Source of the DNA: Gammaproteobacteria bacterium
Lineage (GTDB): Bacteria; Pseudomonadota; Gammaproteobacteria; Pseudomonadales; Moraxellaceae
Length of the DNA stretch: 58,530 nucleotides
Reading direction: 5' to 3'
Assembly: GCA_028868515.1 (NCBI GenBank)
Contig: JAGWUI010000016.1
Coordinates: 1-58,530 of the forward strand
The position numbers were made by a program, and so were the translations under genes. Position 1 is the stretch's first letter, and every line of letters starts with the position of its first letter. Under the pieces are notes generated by a model. The model did not search any database. It saw only the letters and a list, made by a program, of their open reading frames with translations, and was not told the DNA's origin. Below are positions 19,089-27,645 of this stretch, in pieces.

Positions 19089-19113
19089 CATAATTTACAT
19101 ATGCTAAATTATG
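19089..19113. promoter_or_regulatory. Palindromic operator between the membrane cassette and its TetR gene
   Basis: CATAATTTA and TAAATTATG are perfect 9-base arms around CATATGC. TATGCTA is repeated directly at 10-base spacing (19100-19106 and 19110-19116). The position, between two divergent starts, is that of a shared operator for the regulator at 19158. Confidence 0.75.
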
Positions 19114-19157
19114 CTATATGACATAGTCAAGCGATTTGTTTGGAGTGGTCAGACACA

Positions 19158-19751
19158 ATGAAGACTGGAACGCGAAGCAAGATGGTGGCTGGTGCTATGG
19201 ATTTAATCCGTAGGCGAGGTGTGAATGCCACGAGTGTGCGAGAGGTAGTGCGACACACTGATACACCGCGAGGGTCGATCAGGCATCACTTTCCAAATGG
19301 GAAGCTACAGCTCGTTACAGAAGCGGTGACATTAGCAGGTCAAGAGGTGACTGTGCCGTTACGGCAATTGATGAGTGAGCAAAGCACACTGAAAGGGCTT
19401 AATCTGTTCATTGGTTTTTGGCGTCAAATTCTGGAAAGTAGTCATTTTGAAGCGGGATGCCCAGTCTTGGCAGTTGCAGTTGAACAATACATTGGTGAAG
19501 ATGGTAACCCCTATCCAGAAGCTGAACGACAACTACTTGATATGGCTGATGCTATTTTTAAGGATTGGCAACAGATTCTTGCGGCATCCTTACAAAAGGA
19601 TGGTATGTCAGAAATGAGAGCCTTACGTCTAGCAAATCTGATCGTTTCATCGATTGAGGGGACTGTGGCCATGTGCCGTGCAGCTCGCAGTACTTTAGCA
19701 TTGGATGATGTACAGGCCGAGTTGGAAATGATAATTCAAGGATGTTTTTGA
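19158..19751 (+). CDS. TetR-family transcriptional regulator (LmrA/YxaF-like)
   Basis: The 197-residue regulator has an N-terminal helix-turn-helix (MKTGTRSKMVAGAMDLIRRR, GVNATSVREVVRHTDTPRGS, IRHHFPNGK). The C-terminal ligand domain has the GCPVLAVAVEQ signature of the LmrA/YxaF group. The ATG six codons inside the longest frame is preferred because it gives the usual N-terminus. It is divergent from the SCO1 cassette and probably represses it and itself through the palindrome at 19089-19113. The ligand is unknown. Confidence 0.88.
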   Translation: MKTGTRSKMVAGAMDLIRRRGVNATSVREVVRHTDTPRGSIRHHFPNGKLQLVTEAVTLAGQEVTVPLRQLMSEQSTLKGLNLFIGFWRQILESSHFEAGCPVLAVAVEQYIGEDGNPYPEAERQLLDMADAIFKDWQQILAASLQKDGMSEMRALRLANLIVSSIEGTVAMCRAARSTLALDDVQAELEMIIQGCF

Positions 19752-19828
19752 TTGCCATGCTGAACCTGAAAAGATTCCGTAAATTTTGAACTTAAGTGAT
19801 GCTTAAAACATGACTTTTTATCCAAAAC

Positions 19829-19856
19829 TTGCTAAAGTCGTCGGCTTCCGTATTTT
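19829..19856 (+). promoter_or_regulatory. Possible thrS promoter
   Basis: TTGCTA and TATTTT stand 16 bases apart. Transcription would begin shortly before the leader hairpin of thrS. The match to consensus is moderate. Confidence 0.35.
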
Positions 19857-19879
19857 TATATCACGTTTTTTATCTCGCG

Positions 19880-19908
19880 GTGATATGACCTTTCGTACAG
19901 GCCATCAC
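19880..19908 (+). promoter_or_regulatory. thrS leader hairpin resembling the tRNA-Thr anticodon arm
   Basis: GTGAT pairs with ATCAC. After a two-base bulge a five-pair stem (GACCT with AGGCC, one A-C mismatch) closes on the seven-base loop TTCGTAC. The loop has T at position 33, CGT at 34-36 and A at 37, exactly as in the anticodon loop of a threonine tRNA. It lies 5 bases before the AAGGA ribosome site. In E. coli thrS such a mimic is the operator bound by ThrRS for translational autocontrol. ATATCAC at 19858-19864 could pair with 19880-19886 as a competing structure. Confidence 0.65.
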
Positions 19909-19927
19909 TCCCCAAGGATCTATTGTC

Positions 19928-21883
19928 ATGTCTCAAACTTCAATTCCTAATTCTCCTGTCATCATCACATTGCCGAATGGCGACCAAAAACAATTTGACC
20001 AAGCCGTGTCGGTCATGGATGTTGCCCAAAGTATTGGCGCAGGATTAGCCAAGGTTACTCTCGCAGGTCGTGTCAACGGCAAACTCGTCGATGCTTCTGA
20101 TCTCATTACCGAAAATGCAACACTGCAAATCATCACGCCAAAAGATGAAGAGGGCTTAGAAATCATTCGCCACTCTTGCGCGCATTTGCTCGGTCATGCG
20201 GTAAAACAGTTGCGTCCAGATGTGAAGATGGTAATTGGTCCTGTGATTGAAGAAGGCTTTTACTATGACATTTATAGCGAAAAACCATTTACATTAGATG
20301 ATGTTGCGGCAATCGAAACACGCATGAAGTCGTTGATCGATCAAGATTACGATGTCATTAAAAAAATGACACCGCGTGCTGAGGCGATTTCAGTATTCCA
20401 ATCACGCAACGAAGATTACAAGTTGCGTCTGATTGAAGACATGCCAAATGAAACCGCGATGGGACTGTATTATCACCAAGAATACGTCGATATGTGTCGC
20501 GGTCCACACGTGCCAAATACACGTTTTTTGAAAGCATTTAAACTGACCAAGTTGTCTGGTGCATACTGGCGCGGCGATGCGAAAAATGAACAACTCCAGC
20601 GTGTGTATGGCACTGCATGGGCGGATAAAAAGCAGCTTGCAGCCTACATCACTCGTATCGAAGAAGCAGAAAAACGCGATCATCGCAAAATTGGTAAAGC
20701 CTTAGATTTGTTCCACATGCAAGAAGAAGCGCCAGGCATGGTGTTCTGGCATCCAAATGGCTGGACAATCTATCAAGTGCTTGAACAATACATGCGTAAA
20801 GTTCAAAAAGATAACGGCTATCTGGAAATCAAAACTCCACAAGTCGTGGACTTAGTATTGTGGGAAAAATCAGGACATGCAGCAAACTATGCTGAAAACA
20901 TGTTCACCACTCATTCAGAAAACCGCAATTACGCGGTCAAGCCAATGAATTGTCCATGTCACGTTCAAGTCTTTAACCAAGGTTTGAAATCTTATCGTGA
21001 TCTGCCTTTACGTCTTGCAGAGTTTGGTTCGTGTCATCGTAATGAGCCATCAGGTTCGTTGCACGGTATCATGCGTGTACGCGGATTTACCCAAGACGAT
21101 GCGCACATCTTCTGTACCAAAGAGCAAATTGGTCAGGAAGTTGCTGATTTCATCGCATTGACTTTGGCTGTGTATAAAGATTTTGGTTTCGACGATGTGC
21201 AAATGAAGCTCTCGACACGTCCTGCAAAACGTGTAGGTGATGATGCTTTGTGGGATCTGGCTGAAAAATCTTTGGCGGATGCGCTGGATGCAGCAGGTTT
21301 GAAATGGGATTTACAACCGGGTGAAGGTGCGTTCTACGGTCCGAAGATTGAGTTTTCTCTGAAGGATTGTCTAGGGCGCGTCTGGCAGTGTGGTACAATC
21401 CAGTGCGATTTCAATATGCCAATGCGTTTAGATGCATCTTTTGTGACTGAAGATAATCAACGTGACCATCCAGTTATGCTTCATCGCGCAATTCTTGGTA
21501 GTTTTGAACGGTTTATTGGTATACTGATCGAACATTACGCAGGTTTGATGCCGCCATGGTTAAGCCCAGTGCAGGCATGTGTGATGAACATCACAGATGG
21601 ACAAGCTGATGCTTGCCGTGATGTCGTGAGCAAACTCAATCAGCAAGGCATTCGTGCGATCAGTGACTTGAGAAACGAAAAAATTGGATTTAAAATCCGC
21701 GAACGTACATTAGAACGTGTTCCATACCTTTTGGTCATGGGTGACCGTGAAGTTGAAGACGGTACTGTCAATGTACGTACACGTGGGGGTAAAAATTTAG
21801 GAACAATGTCCATAGATGCATTTGTGGCGTTAGTTCAATCCGCCGTTGCCGAGCGAGGCAGGCATATTTTGGAGCAAGAGTGA
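19928..21883 (+). CDS. thrS: Threonyl-tRNA synthetase
   Basis: The 651-residue class II synthetase charges tRNA-Thr. Domains in order are an N-terminal TGS domain (about 10-75), an editing domain with [11 protein letters not shown] and CRGPHVPNT, a catalytic core ([12 protein letters not shown], the motif 2 region [15 protein letters not shown], and the C-terminal motif 3 region [21 protein letters not shown]), and an anticodon-binding domain. AAGGA lies 9 bases before the ATG. It overlaps infC by four bases. The leader probably gives autogenous control. Confidence 0.98.
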   Translation: MSQTSIPNSPVIITLPNGDQKQFDQAVSVMDVAQSIGAGLAKVTLAGRVNGKLVDASDLITENATLQIITPKDEEGLEIIRHSCAHLLGHAVKQLRPDVKMVIGPVIEEGFYYDIYSEKPFTLDDVAAIETRMKSLIDQDYDVIKKMTPRAEAISVFQSRNEDYKLRLIEDMPNETAMGLYYHQEYVDMCRGPHVPNTRFLKAFKLTKLSGAYWRGDAKNEQLQRVYGTAWADKKQLAAYITRIEEAEKRDHRKIGKALDLFHMQEEAPGMVFWHPNGWTIYQVLEQYMRKVQKDNGYLEIKTPQVVDLVLWEKSGHAANYAENMFTTHSENRNYAVKPMNCPCHVQVFNQGLKSYRDLPLRLAEFGSCHRNEPSGSLHGIMRVRGFTQDDAHIFCTKEQIGQEVADFIALTLAVYKDFGFDDVQMKLSTRPAKRVGDDALWDLAEKSLADALDAAGLKWDLQPGEGAFYGPKIEFSLKDCLGRVWQCGTIQCDFNMPMRLDASFVTEDNQRDHPVMLHRAILGSFERFIGILIEHYAGLMPPWLSPVQACVMNITDGQADACRDVVSKLNQQGIRAISDLRNEKIGFKIRERTLERVPYLLVMGDREVEDGTVNVRTRGGKNLGTMSIDAFVALVQSAVAERGRHILEQE

Positions 21884-22431
21884 ACAAACCCGAAGCACGC
21901 AGTCCGCAGGGCGCAAAAAACAATCGTCCTGCAATTAATGGTGAAATCGAAGCCGCACAAGTACGGTTAGTCGATGAGAATGGCGAACAAAAAGGTATCG
22001 TGTCTCTCGCTGAAGCAATCAGTGCAGCAGAAGCTGCACAGCTTGATTTGGTTGAGATCGTTGCTAATGCCGAGCCACCAGTTTGTAAGATCATGGACTA
22101 TAACAAGCATTTGTTTGATCTTAAACAAAAGCAAAAAGATGCTCGCAAGAAGCAGCATCAAGTCCAAGTCAAGGAAATCAAGATTCGTCCAGGTACAGAA
22201 GAAGGCGACTATCAAGTCAAATTCCGTGCAATTGAACGTTTCTTAGAAGACGGCGATAAAGTAAAAATTACCTTGCGTTTCCGTGGTCGTGAAATGGCGC
22301 ACCAAGAAATTGGTCTCAAACAATTACAACGTATCGAAGCAGATGTTGCTGAGATTGGTATTATTGAGCAAGCGCCAAAAATGGAAGGCAAGCAAATGGG
22401 TATGCTGATCGGGCCTAAGAAAAAGAAATAA
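21880..22431 (+). CDS. infC: Translation initiation factor IF-3
   Basis: The 183-residue factor binds the 30S subunit and checks start codons. The protein shows [44 protein letters not shown] and the C-terminal [18 protein letters not shown] and [16 protein letters not shown] motifs. Translation starts at a GTG that overlaps the thrS stop (GTGA), with GGAG five bases upstream. Many bacteria use the rare AUU here, as E. coli does. A terminator follows at once, so rpmI and rplT are not in this operon here. Confidence 0.96.
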   Translation: MNKPEARSPQGAKNNRPAINGEIEAAQVRLVDENGEQKGIVSLAEAISAAEAAQLDLVEIVANAEPPVCKIMDYNKHLFDLKQKQKDARKKQHQVQVKEIKIRPGTEEGDYQVKFRAIERFLEDGDKVKITLRFRGREMAHQEIGLKQLQRIEADVAEIGIIEQAPKMEGKQMGMLIGPKKKK

Positions 22432-22486
22432 ATCTGAATCTTAGTCGCATTGATCTGCACGCTGAGTAGTAGATTATTGTTGTAAT

Positions 22487-22523
22487 AAAAAAAGCCTTGT
22501 GAGTATTCACAAGGCTTTTTTTA
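22487..22523 (+). terminator. Rho-independent terminator after infC
   Basis: A perfect stem (AGCCTTGTGA with TCACAAGGCT, loop GTAT) lies between A and T runs and can act in both directions. It ends the thrS-infC unit. Confidence 0.93.
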
Positions 22524-22656
22524 TATTTGTAAGTTAGTGTGAGAAATCAGCTTGTCTGAGTGTATTCAGGATTGATTCTATAAAAATAATAGTGGATTAT
22601 TTGATCGTATATTTTGGTTTTCATCTCCATAAACTTAGAACAAACAGGTTGGGGTA

Positions 22657-23331
22657 ATGTTTAAATATATTCAAAAAGATGCTTTTGATCAGTCTTGCCA
22701 AGTGCATCAAGAACCATTTAATTTTGTGCTTGCTAATAATATTCTTTCAAACGAAGCTCAGTTCGAGTTAGATCGCGATTATCCAAAATATAAAGAAGCA
22801 GGTTTTTTACCCTATAATCCAGATGAGTGTGGTCCTTCGATCAATACTTTTGTTGAAGAGCTGACTTCCAAAGGGTTTTCGGATTATGTTGGAGATATGC
22901 TGGGTATTGAGAATTTGCACCAGTATCCAACGCTAATCACATTGTGTCATTTGTTTAATAAACGCTTTGGTACGATCCATACCGACAGTAAATCTAAAGT
23001 TGCGACTGCATTAATTTATATGAATCACGATTGGCCTGATACCAGTGATGGCTGCTTGAGGTTTTTGAAAAGAATTGATGATATTGTTGTGCCTGAAATA
23101 AGACCAATATATGGTAATTTCACTATTTTTAAGCGTTCCGATAATTCGTTTCATGGTCATCTTCCTTACGAAGGTGAGCGACGTGTGATTCAGATTGCTT
23201 GGTTGACTAGTGAAGAAGAAAAGATGAGAAAGAATAAGCGTGGTAGATTTACGCGTAAGCTTAAACAATTATTTGGTGGTTGGGATAAGAAAATCGGTGC
23301 AGGTCGCGACAAGAACAAATCGCATATGTAA
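22657..23331 (+). CDS. 2-oxoglutarate/Fe(II)-dependent oxygenase family protein
   Basis: The 224-residue protein has the double-stranded beta-helix iron site: His108 and Asp110 in FGTIHTDSKSK, a distal His (166 or 168) in SFHGHLPY, and an Arg about 8 residues later (ERRVIQIAWL) for binding 2-oxoglutarate. Such enzymes hydroxylate proteins, sugars or small molecules. The C-terminal 40 residues are very basic (KMRKNKRGRFTRKLKQLFGG), which could direct it to nucleic acid, ribosomes or membrane. It stands alone after infC and has its own terminator. The substrate is unknown. Confidence 0.78.
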   Translation: MFKYIQKDAFDQSCQVHQEPFNFVLANNILSNEAQFELDRDYPKYKEAGFLPYNPDECGPSINTFVEELTSKGFSDYVGDMLGIENLHQYPTLITLCHLFNKRFGTIHTDSKSKVATALIYMNHDWPDTSDGCLRFLKRIDDIVVPEIRPIYGNFTIFKRSDNSFHGHLPYEGERRVIQIAWLTSEEEKMRKNKRGRFTRKLKQLFGGWDKKIGAGRDKNKSHM

Positions 23332-23354
23332 TATAGTTAGACCTGATTGAAAAG

Positions 23355-23383
23355 AAGCCCTGCAAGTGATTGCGGGGCTTTTT
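23355..23383 (+). terminator. Rho-independent terminator after the oxygenase gene
   Basis: AAGCCCTGCAA pairs with TTGCGGGGCTT (one G-U pair) around GTGA, followed by T residues. Confidence 0.88.
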
Positions 23384-23433
23384 GATTTATAAGGACGAAG
23401 GCGTGTTAACTTTTTATCATAAAGATCTAATGT

Positions 23434-24261
23434 CTACACGCTCGATTTTTGTTTCAGTTGTAAATGATATGTGTAGTACGTGATTTGGAAATTGCCTGAG
23501 CTAAAGTGCAGATTGCTGAAAGTTTTGAGAAGATCGTTTTTAAATTCAACGCTATTGATATCTGTTGATATGATATCACTGTGAGTGACTTGTCCATTTG
23601 GTGCAATGATTAAATGAATGACTGCAAAGCTGCCATGCATTGATGGTGTGATGGTCAGGGCATGTTGGTATGCGTCATCAATGATGTTTTGGTTTTGTTG
23701 AATGATTTTCCCCATGTCATTGCGTACAAGAATCGTAGGTTCAATATCTTCTTTAACGCGAGTACCCACCCAAACTGCATTTGTACCAGAAGTGTCTAAA
23801 TTTTCTTTTAAAATGACTTTGGGGTTATTGGATTGCCATGTAAAAATATAATTTGGATAACTATTTATGCCATAACAACAGTCTTGTTCTAATTGTGGGC
23901 CTATGAGTTGGTTTTGCGTAATACCATAAGTAGAGCAGTGAGCGGTACATTCATTCTGCATTGCAGTAGTTGCTATCGCTTGGAATTTTGAAATCGTATC
24001 TTTTCGGCTTGATTCAAAATATTGATAAAGAGAAAAAACAACGGCCACGCCTAAGAAAGCGCCAATGAGTGTACTGATGACACTTGGATATTTTTTGCTG
24101 ATTGCTTTATTCAGTTTCTTTAATGATTTTGGGTCTGATTGAATCCGAGCTGTATTAGCGAAAGCTTTTAGTGCGCTGGTATTGAGTAAGCGATAACCAT
24201 AAATCGAAACAAACGCAACGAGAAAGAATAGAACCCAGATGAAATATTCATTTAAAAGCAT
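23434..24261 (-). CDS. Membrane protein with a C-terminal AgmX/TonB-like domain
   Basis: The start is the ATG with GGGGGA 8 bases upstream, giving 275 residues. Two membrane segments (about 5-20 and 62-82) flank a basic cytoplasmic loop (SLKKLNKAISKKYPS). The outer part has a cysteine-rich region (NECTAHCSTYG, EQDCCYGIN). It ends with a domain of the pattern IIDDAYQHALTITPSMHG, then IIAPNGQVTHSDIISTDI, as in AgmX/PglI C-terminal domains. The function is unknown, and the sequence gives no partner. Confidence 0.68.
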   Translation of the reverse strand: MLLNEYFIWVLFFLVAFVSIYGYRLLNTSALKAFANTARIQSDPKSLKKLNKAISKKYPSVISTLIGAFLGVAVVFSLYQYFESSRKDTISKFQAIATTAMQNECTAHCSTYGITQNQLIGPQLEQDCCYGINSYPNYIFTWQSNNPKVILKENLDTSGTNAVWVGTRVKEDIEPTILVRNDMGKIIQQNQNIIDDAYQHALTITPSMHGSFAVIHLIIAPNGQVTHSDIISTDINSVEFKNDLLKTFSNLHFSSGNFQITYYTYHLQLKQKSSV

Positions 24262-24351
24262 TCGTGTTATCCCCCAAGATTCCATTCTGATGCAATTGTG
24301 CTGAGATTACAGACATTCGGTGGATGACTGCAAATGAATTCTTCTAGAAAT

Positions 24352-24385
24352 AAAAAAAAGCCCACTAACAAGATGTCGGTAGGCT
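24352..24385 (-). terminator. Rho-independent terminator of the minus-strand acyl-CoA dehydrogenase gene
   Basis: Read on the minus strand, AGCCTAC pairs with GTGGGCT (one G-U pair) and is followed by eight T. It lies 19 bases after the stop codon. Confidence 0.75.
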
Positions 24386-24404
24386 CTTTCATCACCACTA
24401 CAAA

Positions 24405-25577
24405 TTACAAAGTCCGTGAAATTAATTCCTTCATAATTTCATTTGTTCCTGCATAGATACGGTTGGCGCGGTTGTCGATGTACGCGCGAGCAATTGGATA
24501 TTCCAGCATATAACCGTAGCCGCCATGCAACTGTACACATTCATCAACGACTTTGCTAAACATGTCACTGAGCTTGTATTTTGCAGCCGCCGCCGCTTCG
24601 ATTGGCAAGCTTTCGGTCAGTTGAAGTTCCATGCAGCGATCAACATAGACGCGACCCATATCGATTTCGCTGCGCATTTCTGCAAGCTTGAAGCGAGTAT
24701 TTTGGAATGAAGAAACGGTTTTGCCGAATGCTTTGCGTTCTTTGACATATTTGACGGTTTGAGCGAAAGCAGCTTCTGCACCAGCTTGGCAAATAATTGC
24801 GACAATTAAACGTTCCCATGCCAATTCTTTCATCAGCATAAAGAAGCCCATGCCTTCCATGCCCAGTAGATTGGATTTTGGTACGCGCACGTTATCGAAG
24901 AATAATTCACAAGTATCCTGACCTTTCATCCCAACTTTATTTAGTGGTTTACCTTTGGTAAAGCCCGCGCTTTTTGCATCAATTATGAGTAGTGATAAGT
25001 TGTTTGAGCCTTTTTCGGTATTGCCCGTTTTAACAACGACAACAGCCATATCACAGAGGTAGCCATTGGTAATAAAAATTTTTGAGCCATTAACGATGTA
25101 ATCATCGCCATCTAAAACAGCCGTTGTACGAACTCCTTGTAAGTCAGACCCAGTGCCTGGCTCGGTCATGGCAATTGCGGCGACGACTTCACCTGTCGCC
25201 ATTTTGGGTAGCCAAGCCATTTTTTGTTCTTGGTTGCCGAAGTTATTGATATAGTTTGCAACGATGTCAGAGTGCAATGACATGCCTGAGCTTGAGTCCA
25301 TTGCATAACCTTGCTCTTCAATCAAAATCATGCTGTACAGACGATCTACGCCCGAGCCGCCAAATTCTTCTGGCATGGTTGCGCAGAGTAGGCCGAGCTC
25401 ACCTGCTTTATTCCATAAATCACGATCAACGTGCTGTTGTTGTTCATAACGTTCGGTGTTCGGAATAACTTCTTGCTCGAAGAAGCGGCGTGCGGTTGCA
25501 CGGAAAGCTTCGTGATCCGAGTTAAATAATTTACGGGGCATCATTGGATCGATTGGACGAGCGAGTGTGCTGGACAT
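24405..25577 (-). CDS. Acyl-CoA dehydrogenase, long-chain/isovaleryl-like
   Basis: The 390-residue flavoprotein has the standard acyl-CoA dehydrogenase layout: IAMTEPGTGSDLQGVRTTA, DYIVNGSKIFITNGYL, QLHGGYGYMLEYPIARAYID and NRIYAGTNEIMKELI. At the position of the catalytic Glu of medium-chain enzymes there is Ala (YAGT). This is typical of long-chain and isovaleryl types, where the base lies in helix G; the matching helix here is near LAWERLIVAIICQAGAEAAF. It stands alone, away from the other acyl-CoA genes. The chain length of its substrate is not settled by the sequence. Confidence 0.9.
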   Translation of the reverse strand: MSSTLARPIDPMMPRKLFNSDHEAFRATARRFFEQEVIPNTERYEQQQHVDRDLWNKAGELGLLCATMPEEFGGSGVDRLYSMILIEEQGYAMDSSSGMSLHSDIVANYINNFGNQEQKMAWLPKMATGEVVAAIAMTEPGTGSDLQGVRTTAVLDGDDYIVNGSKIFITNGYLCDMAVVVVKTGNTEKGSNNLSLLIIDAKSAGFTKGKPLNKVGMKGQDTCELFFDNVRVPKSNLLGMEGMGFFMLMKELAWERLIVAIICQAGAEAAFAQTVKYVKERKAFGKTVSSFQNTRFKLAEMRSEIDMGRVYVDRCMELQLTESLPIEAAAAAKYKLSDMFSKVVDECVQLHGGYGYMLEYPIARAYIDNRANRIYAGTNEIMKELISRTL

Positions 25578-25872
25578 GTAAGCATTCCTTTTCTATAGCA
25601 ACTGGCCATTCTGATATTGAATGGCGTAAAAATAATTAGTGCATCGTTAGTGACATTAACGACGTGGTGTGCATAAGTTAATCGGAACTGTTCTGTCGCA
25701 ACAATGATCGTTATTTCCAATGTCAAAAGGCTTTTTTGCCAATCAATTTTTCAATCCAAAGCGCAATGCATGATTTTTTATTTGAGGATATTGTGAATAA
25801 CTCCGCCAGTATTTAGATGAATACTGATATTCTTCGATAATTTGTAATTGGCTAGAACAGATTTGATTTGTC

Positions 25873-27414
25873 ATGACTCCACATTCATCTAAACCCCATC
25901 TGGCGATTGATCGCTCGCTGATTATTTCCGTTTTTGTTGTTGCGTCATGTGGCTTGGCGTATGAATTGATTACGGGTGCGCTCGCCAGTTATTTGCTGGG
26001 AGACTCAATCTTACAGTTTTCGACCATTATCGGAACGTATCTGTTTGCGATGGGTATTGGCTCGCATTTGTCGAAGTACGTTAAGGATGATCAGGTTTTA
26101 CAACGATTTATCGAGGTTGAATTATTTGTAGGGTTAGTGGGTGGACTGTCAGCGACGTTTTTGTTTGTCGTTTTTGCTTGGTTGTCGATGCCATTTCGAG
26201 TGGTGCTCTATGCGTTGGTTCTGATTATCGGCATATTGGTGGGGATGGAAATTCCGTTGGTGATGCGGATTTTAAATCAGCGTCAGACTGCATTTAGTGA
26301 GTTGGTCAGCAAGGTTCTGACGTTCGATTATTTAGGAGCGCTTGCGGTCTCGTTGTTGTTTCCATTGGTTCTAGCCCCGAAATTAGGTTTGGCGCGTTCT
26401 GGGCTTCTTTTTGGTTTATTTAACGCGGGTATTGCGGGGTGGACGGCTTGGCGTTTTCGGGATGAATTGCCAAAAATGCGCTTGTTGTTTAACCGCACGA
26501 TTTTTTCTATGGTGATCCTGCTTGGGGCATTTGTGGCGTCAGATCGCTTGGTGAAGTGGTCTGAAGGTGTATTGTTCGGTGACCCCGTGATTTATGCCAA
26601 AACGACACAATATCAACGTCTCGTCATTACCAAATGGAAAGATGATTTACGGCTCTATATCAATGGTAATTTGCAGTTCTCCAGCCGAGATGAGCATCGT
26701 TATCATGAAGCATTGGTGCATCCGATTTTAGGGACAATGCCTTGGGCAAAGCGGGTGTTGATCGTCGGAGGTGGTGACGGTTTGGCGCTGCGTGAAGTGC
26801 TGCGTTACCCAAATATTGAGCATGTGACGTTGGTGGATTTAGATCCTGCGATGACAAAGCTATTTTCGACTAATGCTGAGTTGACGGCATTGAATCAGAA
26901 ATCGTTTCTGAATCCGAGAGCGACCGTGATCAATGATGATGCTGCACGCTGGCTTGAGAACAATGCTGATACGTTTGATGCGATTATTATGGATTTTCCT
27001 GATCCGTCGAACTTTGGGTTAGGGAAGTTGTATTCTGTGCCGATGTATCGTTTGGTGGCGCGGCATTTGTCCGAACATGGCTTGGTCGTGGTGCAATCGA
27101 CTTCACCTTATCATGCGCCGCGTTCATTCTGGTGTGTGGCGGCAACGCTAGAGAAAGCGGGCTTCTATACCACGCCTTATCATGCACTCGTGCCTTCATT
27201 TGGCGAGTGGGGTTTTATTATTGGTTCTAAGTTTCCGAACTATCAGCCGCCGACAAAATACAGTTTGCCGATGACGTTTTTGGATAAAGAAACGACTGAG
27301 GCGATGTTTCATTTTCCACCTGATATGAAGCGCTGGAATGTGTTGCCGAATGAGCTAAATAATCAACAGTTGGTACATTATTTCCAGCAAGATTGGGGTG
27401 ATGTGATTCGGTAG
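25873..27414 (+). CDS. Membrane-embedded spermidine-synthase-like aminopropyltransferase
   Basis: The 513-residue protein joins an N-terminal block of about seven membrane helices (residues 15-225) to a cytoplasmic aminopropyltransferase domain. That domain has the dcAdoMet/methyltransferase-like GGGDG motif near residue 300 (VGGGDGLALREVLRY), VTLVDLDPAM and FDAIIMDFPDPSN, as in SpeE. It should transfer an aminopropyl group from decarboxylated AdoMet to an amine acceptor at the membrane face. Upstream there is only a weak ribosome site. speD lies two genes on and can supply the donor. The acceptor may be putrescine, another polyamine or an envelope component. Confidence 0.88.
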   Translation: MTPHSSKPHLAIDRSLIISVFVVASCGLAYELITGALASYLLGDSILQFSTIIGTYLFAMGIGSHLSKYVKDDQVLQRFIEVELFVGLVGGLSATFLFVVFAWLSMPFRVVLYALVLIIGILVGMEIPLVMRILNQRQTAFSELVSKVLTFDYLGALAVSLLFPLVLAPKLGLARSGLLFGLFNAGIAGWTAWRFRDELPKMRLLFNRTIFSMVILLGAFVASDRLVKWSEGVLFGDPVIYAKTTQYQRLVITKWKDDLRLYINGNLQFSSRDEHRYHEALVHPILGTMPWAKRVLIVGGGDGLALREVLRYPNIEHVTLVDLDPAMTKLFSTNAELTALNQKSFLNPRATVINDDAARWLENNADTFDAIIMDFPDPSNFGLGKLYSVPMYRLVARHLSEHGLVVVQSTSPYHAPRSFWCVAATLEKAGFYTTPYHALVPSFGEWGFIIGSKFPNYQPPTKYSLPMTFLDKETTEAMFHFPPDMKRWNVLPNELNNQQLVHYFQQDWGDVIR

Positions 27415-27477
27415 GTTTTGTAGGGCTATGTCCTGATTAGCAGGTGAGAAGTATTTTGCAATGCTTTTGCTTGGAAG

Positions 27478-27571
27478 TCTTCCCCTTCAAGGGGGATGAT
27501 TTAGATGGGGATGGTCTTGCTTTCATTCTCTGAAACCATCCCCATCCCGACCTTCCCCTTGAAGGGGAAGG
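27478..27571. repeat. Compound palindromic intergenic repeat
   Basis: CCCCTTCAAGGGG near 27482, the arms GATGGGGATGGT (27504-27515) and ACCATCCCCATC (27535-27546), and the 21-base palindrome CCTTCCCCTTGAAGGGGAAG(G) at 27551-27571 form one symmetric unit. It looks like a REP or MITE-like element, since the outer sequences are inverted relatives of each other. It separates the aminopropyltransferase gene from the flavoprotein gene and could act as a terminator or mRNA processing site. Confidence 0.7.
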
Positions 27572-27645
27572 AGACAAACATTATGGTTTTATTTTGAATA
27601 AGTATAGAAAAAAGGATATTCCGTGTTTCCGATTGAGTCATGTGC

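Noticed and set aside
7838-19751. Integrated mobile element
   Set aside because: No integrase, transposase, tRNA target or terminal repeat is visible. It is an accessory block, but transfer is not shown.
24405-25577. Loss of the catalytic Glu in the second acyl-CoA dehydrogenase
   Set aside because: Ala at the medium-chain Glu position is normal for long-chain and isovaleryl types, whose base lies in another helix.
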